Positions 58,074 to 64,000 of a DNA stretch of 64,000 nucleotides are shown piece after piece. The stretch's first letter is position 1. Every line of letters starts with the position of its first letter. This DNA comes from Toxoplasma gondii ME49 (Eukaryota; Apicomplexa; Conoidasida; Eucoccidiorida; Sarcocystidae): the NCBI RefSeq assembly GCF_000006565.2, contig NC_031474.1, forward strand, positions 4,127,662 through 4,191,661, given 5' to 3'. The notes below the pieces were generated by a model that searched no databases, was not told where the DNA came from, and worked only from the letters and a program-made list of their open reading frames with translations. A program made the translations under genes and the position numbers.

Positions 58074-61000
58074 TCAACCTAGACGTGAGGAGCTTCGGCT
58101 TCGCGTTGACCGTCTTGGCTTCCTGGCCGACTCCACTTTCACCTGTGCTCTCTGCATGAGGATGTCTTCACTGCAGAGGGCAAGACGCAGGAAATCGAAT
58201 AGCAGCGGGCCTCCAGTGAGCGAAGGTTGATTTTCCGGATCAACGTGGGATGCCCGTATGCTTGGCGCACTTGCGGTGCTCACGAAACGCACAAACCAAC
58301 TTGGGTCTAGTAAATAGACACCTTCAAATGCTGAGCGACGGGCCGCGACACAAAAGCGCACGCCATATCGTCCTCGTTCAGAAACACACACATGCGTCTG
58401 ATCAAGGTTCAACCAGTGGAAATTCGTAGACGGAAGGTAATCTGCCGGCGATCCGAAAACAGCAAGAGAAGGTGGAACTGTGCAACCGTGCGTCGTATCC
58501 GGGGAACTCGACGGAGTTGTTTCTGCTGGAACAGATCTCAGATTTCGATCACTCCAGGTGGGCAACAACGTCGCAGTGCTCTTGAAGGTGCGGCTGTTTT
58601 TTATTTCGACGGCGAAAGCCAGGCGTGCGATGGATTTGACTGCTGTACTCAGAAAAGAAAGGGTTGCTGGAACGGACCTGGGAGTTAGGAACAGACGCCG
58701 ATCTTTTAGGACCTCCAGAACATACTGTGCAGTAGCCAGGGCGATTTCGACGTTTCCTTCAGAGGATTCGAATTCGCTTTTCTCGAGAAGAAACGCGAGG
58801 TGTTGAGCTGAGAGGTGACCGCGGAAATTGCAGCAAACACAAAAAGGTCTAAAGAGAAAGAGAGAACTGCGACGCTGCAGAGTTACCATCCACCATTTCT
58901 GTCGCGACTGCACCGGTTTTCCCCCATGCGGATATAGACAGAAAGGCGGTCAGATCCAGACGAGAACTTCCCGATGGAAAAATGAATACACACACGATAG
59001 GCTACGCATGAGGGCCAGCAACCCTTCTTTGACATTTTCAAAGAAAAACTCGTGTCAATTATCTATAGGTGAGTATGAACTGAGATGCGCAAACGGGAGT
59101 CCTGAATCCGTGGACAGTACGTCCGAGATGTCCAGGAGTTCGCAGTGGAGCCACTTTTTCTGTGAGGTTTGGAAACGCTTACGAGAAGCTTCGCCAAACT
59201 TCAAGTTCGAAAACTGTATGAGGAGGTCCAGAGTTCGTTGTTCAGCCTCGTGCATACCGCAGTTTCGCTGAAGCGAAAGCAGTTTGCGACCTAGAGAAAT
59301 GAGACTCCCTGCAAAGCTCATGCGACCGCTTCGTTCATTGTCTTGCGCCATGTTCTGTCGTATCCCTTCATCTTCTGACTCGCTGCTATCATACCCAGAC
59401 TCTTCTAGAAATTCCTCTCTTACACCCGGCGCCTCGAAGGAATCCGTTTCCCCGTGGGCGCCGTCTCCTGCGTGCACTTTCCTAGGTTTCGCGCGCGACA
59501 GTCGTCTGCTGAGAACTCTACGCTTTTGCCGAAAACTTTCCCCTGATATTCGTCTGCTGTGGTGTTCGTGCAGGTTCTCTAGAGACTGGTGCGCTAGGGC
59601 AGTGAAGATAGAGGAGGTGAACTTCACAGAGTCTAGTTGACCTTCTCTTGGCAGCTTCGGGACCCAGTCCAGTGCTGTCAGCGTCGCGTTCATCAAAAGA
59701 TCGACGCGTTGTTGCAGAGAAACCGAGAGCCGTGTCGGGTCAAGAGGTTCTTTTGGAGGCGTCGTTGACGCAGAGTCGTCGAACACTCCATCGGATTCGC
59801 TTTCCGGCGAGCAAGGCGTCGGACTTCGCCTCCGGTCACTGTCAGTCTCCAGTTCGGATGAGGGAGGCGAAGCAGGCACACCATCGCGGGACAGAGCCTC
59901 TGAATCGTCCGTTTCCACGACCGTGCATCTGCAAATGATTTCGTTGAGCTCTCTCAAGGCTTCAGGAGTTTTGCCGACGTGGTCGAGCATCTAGAACCGC
60001 AGTTGCACACCAGCAAGGAGAAACGTAGAGATGTTGAAAGTTAGAAACGTTGTTCACGTTTCCTCCGATGTTGCATTTGGGGTACGCGGCGAGTGTCAGC
60101 TTTATGGTCTCCCAAGGCCGTTACTGTCTCAATGTTTAAGCAGCCTGGGCAGTCTGTCAGTGTCCGACCCAATATCGACATTAGTTGCTCTGGGGAACTC
60201 GTGAGCAGTGGAGGGCGCTTCTGTCATGCCTGATCGGGGTAACTTCAAGAGTAAATTGTAAACAAAAACGTCCACTGCATACTCTTCTGACTCTGGCGTA
60301 ATGTCCGTCAAGTGGCCTTGGGCACCTAATCTCTGACTTTGGCGGTGAGATTCGTTTCCGTTGTTGACCCATGTAGCTACAAGAAACAGAGGTTTCTGAA
60401 AGATTATCATTGTACCGCAAGAGAGACTATAACAAACGTGCTGACTGGCGTTGTCTTGTCTTTTCTCGAGTGCCGCGACAGGCTCCTGAAGTGTAGTTTC
60501 CGCCGTGTCGGGTGTAGAGTAACGACTGTCGCACATTCATGCCGAACTACTCAGTTGCAATTTCGTCCAGAATCTCAGTCACAAAAGGCCATCTGTGGTG
60601 TTCCAACTAGGTGTCGAGCTGGGGACGAGCGCTGGTGAAATATTTCGTTGGGTTGCACCGATGGTGTTTCTCCGCAGCTGACCCAGCAAACACATCCCTG
60701 CTTTCAAACGATGAGACGGCTAAAAATGCAGATAAATGCGCCTACTTTTGCAGCTAGATATCTCGCTTGCAGGGTTTTCACATCTCCGGACCCGCGCAGC
60801 CGCGAGAAGATTTCAACCGCTTCGAGGCTCTGCCGAGTGGCCTCAACTTCCTTGACGCGAAGAGAAGCCTCAACTACACCCATCAACAGTTCTGCTCTTC
60901 TGAGCTTCAACTGGCTCACAGCTGCTTTCACCTCGTCAGAGGTTTCGCTTCCTCTCAGGGTTTCAAAAAGAGAGGAATCCGGTAGCTCAGTTTTCGACCT

Positions 61001-62149
61001 ACCAGCCACTGGAGGCTCACCGGAAGGGTATTTTTCCGTGTCGCCTGTTTCTCCGAGTGTAGCAAGAGCCCTGTCGGCATGTTTGATGGCTTTAAAGAAA
61101 CCACCGATGGATTTCGTGAACGACCGAGATGCAAACAGCGCCTCGGCAAGGGAAAAGAAAAATTCCATCAACAGCAAATCGTCCGAGAGCTCGTCACAGG
61201 AACGGGAGGGACAAGGCGTACTGGTGTCACCAATGGAGTCACTGGGTGCACTAGAGTCTGTGACGGTCGTGTTCGATCGTCTCTTCTCAGGCAGCTCCGC
61301 AGACAGCGTGCGTTGACGCTCAGCAGAACCGTTGTCTCCGGCTGGATTCGAAGAGGCTTTCTGCAAAACGGCACTGCACGCTATCTGAGCATCATCGACA
61401 CCCAAACTGTCCAACAGCGCGGCTGCAGCCTCCACATGCCAGCGAGCCTGTTCCGCGTATCCAGCTCTCGCGTACGCACGACTCAGCAGGCACGTTATCA
61501 ATGGAACCTCGCCTGGCCATTGGGCCTCCGGGTAAAGTTGTGCGATGGCTTTCGCAACTCCGAGTTGTTTTATTCGACACACCAACAGCGAGTCTGTTTC
61601 CAGGGCTGCTTCGAGATCCGCCGCTGCCTCCATGAGACTCTGTCTCTGGTGAAAAAGAGAGTCTACGGAAATGTCGAGTTCAGTGCTGCACGAGACCAGT
61701 TCCTTCGCCGTAACAGAAAGGCCAGCCCGTCCGGCTAAAGCAAACGCACTCTCTGCCGCCTTTCCCAGTCCAGAGCCACCCCATGACTTAGGGGCCGAAC
61801 ATAGAGGTAAGGTCGGAATGCAGGCATTGCCCAGCTTCCCTGAGGGCGAATCGCTACTCTCCAGCTGCGGCTGAGTCCACCCAAGTCGAGCGGCGCCGTC
61901 GAAAATGGCTTCAATATCTATTTCAGGGTCACTTTCAGTGGAAGAGACGGACCAGCTGTCTTCGTCGTCCGTGCCACAGGAAGCCCAAGAATGCGGTTCG
62001 GAGAGTGAGGTACCGACAGAAAAAGGCTCCGATACTCCATTGCTACTGGCCTCTCGACTAGGTCGCCCAATCCTGTTTCCATTTCCGCCGCCCTTTCCCA
62101 CCCGTAACTCAGTCGCGGAGCTTGTCGCTGCTGATGGTGGTCTTGCCAT
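58074..62149 (-). CDS. Large helical TPR-like protein of unknown function
   Basis: Three exons, 62149-60746, 59990-59183 and 58807-58074, give 981 aa. The donors GTAGGC and GTAAGC and the acceptors TTCTAG and CTCTCAG are phase-compatible. The first ~100 residues are Ser/Gly/Glu-rich. Helical segments with TPR-like small/large residue patterns follow, for example PLITCLLSRAYARAGYAEQA, RWHVEAAAALLDSL, FFFSLAEALFASRSFTKSIG, and ARYLAAK joined across intron 1 to MLDHVGKTPEALRELNEII. The C-terminal exon has further helices (HLAFLLEKSEFES, IALATAQYVLEVL). An acidic Ser-rich linker lies in exon 2. It probably acts as a protein scaffold; no enzyme motif is seen. ATG 62149 is the first in-frame ATG. 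The 3' end may extend if the GTGAAAG donor at 58142 is used. Confidence 0.65.
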
Positions 62150-63614
62150 AGTGGTGTTGCGTGTTTTTCGGATACGAAAAACATCTCACAGACGAGATTT
62201 TTCTTTGAGTTTCAGGTTTGCCTTCGAGGTGCTACCACCTTCACGGGACATAGTGAGGCGTTGTGTGCTCTGAGCTCCTCATACACAACTTCTGTGTATA
62301 TTGCTTTTGATCAGGCACCACACGTATAGAAAGGAAGGTTCGCTGGGATCGGATATTTGGGTGCCACCAGTTCCCATCAGGAAATTTGTCCGACAGCCTG
62401 AGACGGGGGACGGTGGAGGGGGGGGGGGTAAACGTCTCGATCTAGACCTAGCTTGTTGTATGCACAAGCGCCGAGCGCAACAGCTTTTAACTTCCAATCG
62501 AAGCCAGCAAAAGGTATTGCTCACTGCTCAAAGAGCGCCTGCCATGTGTGTCAAGCAAACGGGCAAGCGATATGAGCCATTAGGGTAACAGCGGGAGTCG
62601 AGCAACCATCAAGTGGATGGTTGGTGACTTTGACAGCTGTCAACTGCAACAGTCGCTTGTGCAATACCGCGGCGTACAGAACCCCCCCGGCTTCTGCGAT
62701 GTACAACCTGCGATACGGGTCTTCTTAGAACACGACAGCTGGCGACACGTGAACATACCTATTCTAGGAAGCGATTTTCGTAATTCAGGGAACTTTCGTT
62801 CCGCAAACGACTCAGTCCTACATTTTCGCTACATGTTGCGGGGCCGAAACCGTGCTGTCCAGGGCTGCAGCTAGATGTGTTTTAGCCAAGACCGGGCATG
62901 CGAATACAAACCAAAATATAACGGACGGGCAAAATGGAAATCTAGTTAGCCGTGGAGCTTCCTTGCGTTATTCAAAGCAGAACAGGGTTAGTGGATGTGG
63001 GCATTTTCCTCTTCTCTTGTCAGAAGTTCTTATCTGTAGGTATTTCCCCGTCCTTTTTGACTTGGGTCCCTGGCACCCTCCCCAGCAAGAATGTCTACAT
63101 GACTTGTGGTGACTCGCACACGACTACGCTTCCTTAACAATGGATTTTCTGCTCCAAATGGCCGGTGTGCCTGCGACCCCACATTACCTTTCACGCGTAG
63201 TGAAGGTGTTTCAGAGCTGACATGACAACAGACAGCCGAAACTCCCTCGATACAAAGACAAATCCTCCGTTATGGTTCTTCCCTTCGCCCTGATGACGCT
63301 ACTGTGCAGCATCCACTGCACTCGTGCCCGATTGTTGGGAGACAGCCTGTCTCTGGAGTCAGCAGACAGACTCAGCTCTCTATCCATTCCATGCTAAATT
63401 GGAGCATTCTTATCATAAGGGACTTCTGATCCACGAACATTCATATTGAACACACAACGCTAGAATCTAGGCACGAGTCTATTGTGTCGAACAAGGACTC
63501 GTCTGTTAGTCGCTACCTGTCCCTGCCTTCGTCCGAAAGTCCTACAAGAGGAGGAGTGCCTCTCGAGCAAGACGGAGACGAGTTTGAGCGTATCTTTTTT
63601 TGACAGTTAGAAAA
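62150..63614. promoter_or_regulatory. Bidirectional promoter region, TPR-like gene / CH-domain gene
   Basis: This is 1.5 kb between divergent start codons. Only short frames (up to 122 codons) are open, none with a domain. A G-run at about 62421-62429 stands out. No RNA gene is recognised. Confidence 0.5.
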
Positions 63615-64000
63615 ATGGAGGGAGAGCATGGCATACAACTAAATGACGTCTGTGAAGCACCAAAGGGTCCACGGCTGGCTCGAGAGGTGGTAGTGTGGTT
63701 GCAGGGCTTGGGTCTGTCCACACCTCTTCGGCATACTCGGCTAGACTTTGCCAACGGAATGTTGGTTGCAGAAATCTTGCAGAAACACTTTCCAAAAGTA
63801 AGCTGTTTCAGCATGCTGAACTCGTGACCTGCGCTCGCTGCCCAGGTGGGTCTACAAAAGCTCGCTAGGTGTATTCACCTTTGACGAACCCTCGACGACG
63901 TCCGCCTAAGTGAATCGGTTTCCGTGCATCCTCTCATTAGTAGAGAAAATGCCAGGTCGGACACCGTGACAAGCCTTGAACAGAGCAAGACGGGTGTGGT
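63615..64000 (+). CDS. CH-domain protein of the SPATA4/SPEF1 type, first exon only (partial)
   Basis: Exon 1 is 63615-63797 (61 codons), ending at a strong donor (AAA|GTAAGC); the rest lies beyond the window. ATG 63615 has an ideal context (gaaaaATGgag). After ~15 residues comes the start of a CH_2-type calponin-homology domain: REVVVWLQGLGLSTPLRHTR, then LDFANGMLVAEILQKHFPK. This closely follows the order in SPATA4 and SPEF1 (WLQGL.LS ... RDFS.G.LVAEI...YFPK). Those proteins bind microtubules or axonemal structures, so a role in the flagellated male gamete or in cortical or conoid microtubules is plausible but inferred. The intron beginning at 63798 fills the rest of the window. Confidence 0.75.

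Noticed and set aside
60129..60536. Minus-strand frame of 135 codons between exons 1 and 2 of the TPR-like gene
   Set aside because: Joining 60746 directly to 59990 is in phase and keeps the helical repeat pattern. Including this frame would end the protein at its stop.

Overview
The window is nuclear DNA of a coccidian apicomplexan, most likely Toxoplasma gondii or a close relative (Hammondia, Neospora). The reasons are: genes split into many short exons with GT-AG introns; pyrimidine-rich DNA studded with (TA)n/(TATG)n arrays; frequent TGCATGC palindromes; long in-frame poly-serine tracts; start codons in the A-rich context typical of Toxoplasma (such as gaaaATG); and single-copy eukaryotic genes for vitamin B6 synthesis, RNase H2 and tRNA m1A58 methylation. 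I cannot fix the species by reading alone.

I could assemble nine genes from sequence by following homology and intron phase, plus one gene cut by the right edge and one locus with an unresolved junction. In order: a CDK10/CDK11-type kinase (+, 1286-7036/7106); a secreted or membrane protein with an interrupted frame (-, 9956-8700); a secreted acidic protein in one exon (+, 13235-14659); a WD40 protein (-, 19596-17101); PDX2, the glutaminase subunit of pyridoxal phosphate synthase (+, 21086-24867); a class IV PLP-dependent aminotransferase or aminodeoxychorismate lyase-like protein (-, 29559-26587); the catalytic subunit of RNase H2 (+, 31176-36518); a multi-span membrane RING-H2 ubiquitin ligase (-, 43329-38409); TRM6/GCD10 (+, 49376-56381); a large helical TPR-like protein (-, 62149-58074); and the first exon of a CH-domain protein of the SPATA4/SPEF1 type (+, 63615 to beyond the window).

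These eleven loci alternate strictly in strand, so every junction is either divergent (shared 5' region) or convergent (shared 3' region). Divergent regions lie at 9957-13234, 19597-21085, 29560-31175, 43330-49375 and 62150-63614. Convergent regions lie at 7107-8699, 14660-17100, 24868-26586, 36519-38408 and 56382-58073. The 6-kb gap at 43330-49375 and the 1.7-kb gap at 56382-58073 still hold long open frames that I could not assign.

Functionally the window mixes housekeeping genes (PLP synthesis, removal of ribonucleotides from DNA, tRNA methylation, cell-cycle or transcription kinase, ubiquitination) with two or three predicted secreted proteins. PDX2 makes part of the enzyme that produces PLP, and its convergent neighbour is a predicted PLP-dependent enzyme. 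No rRNA, tRNA, CRISPR array, transposase or plasmid feature was seen.
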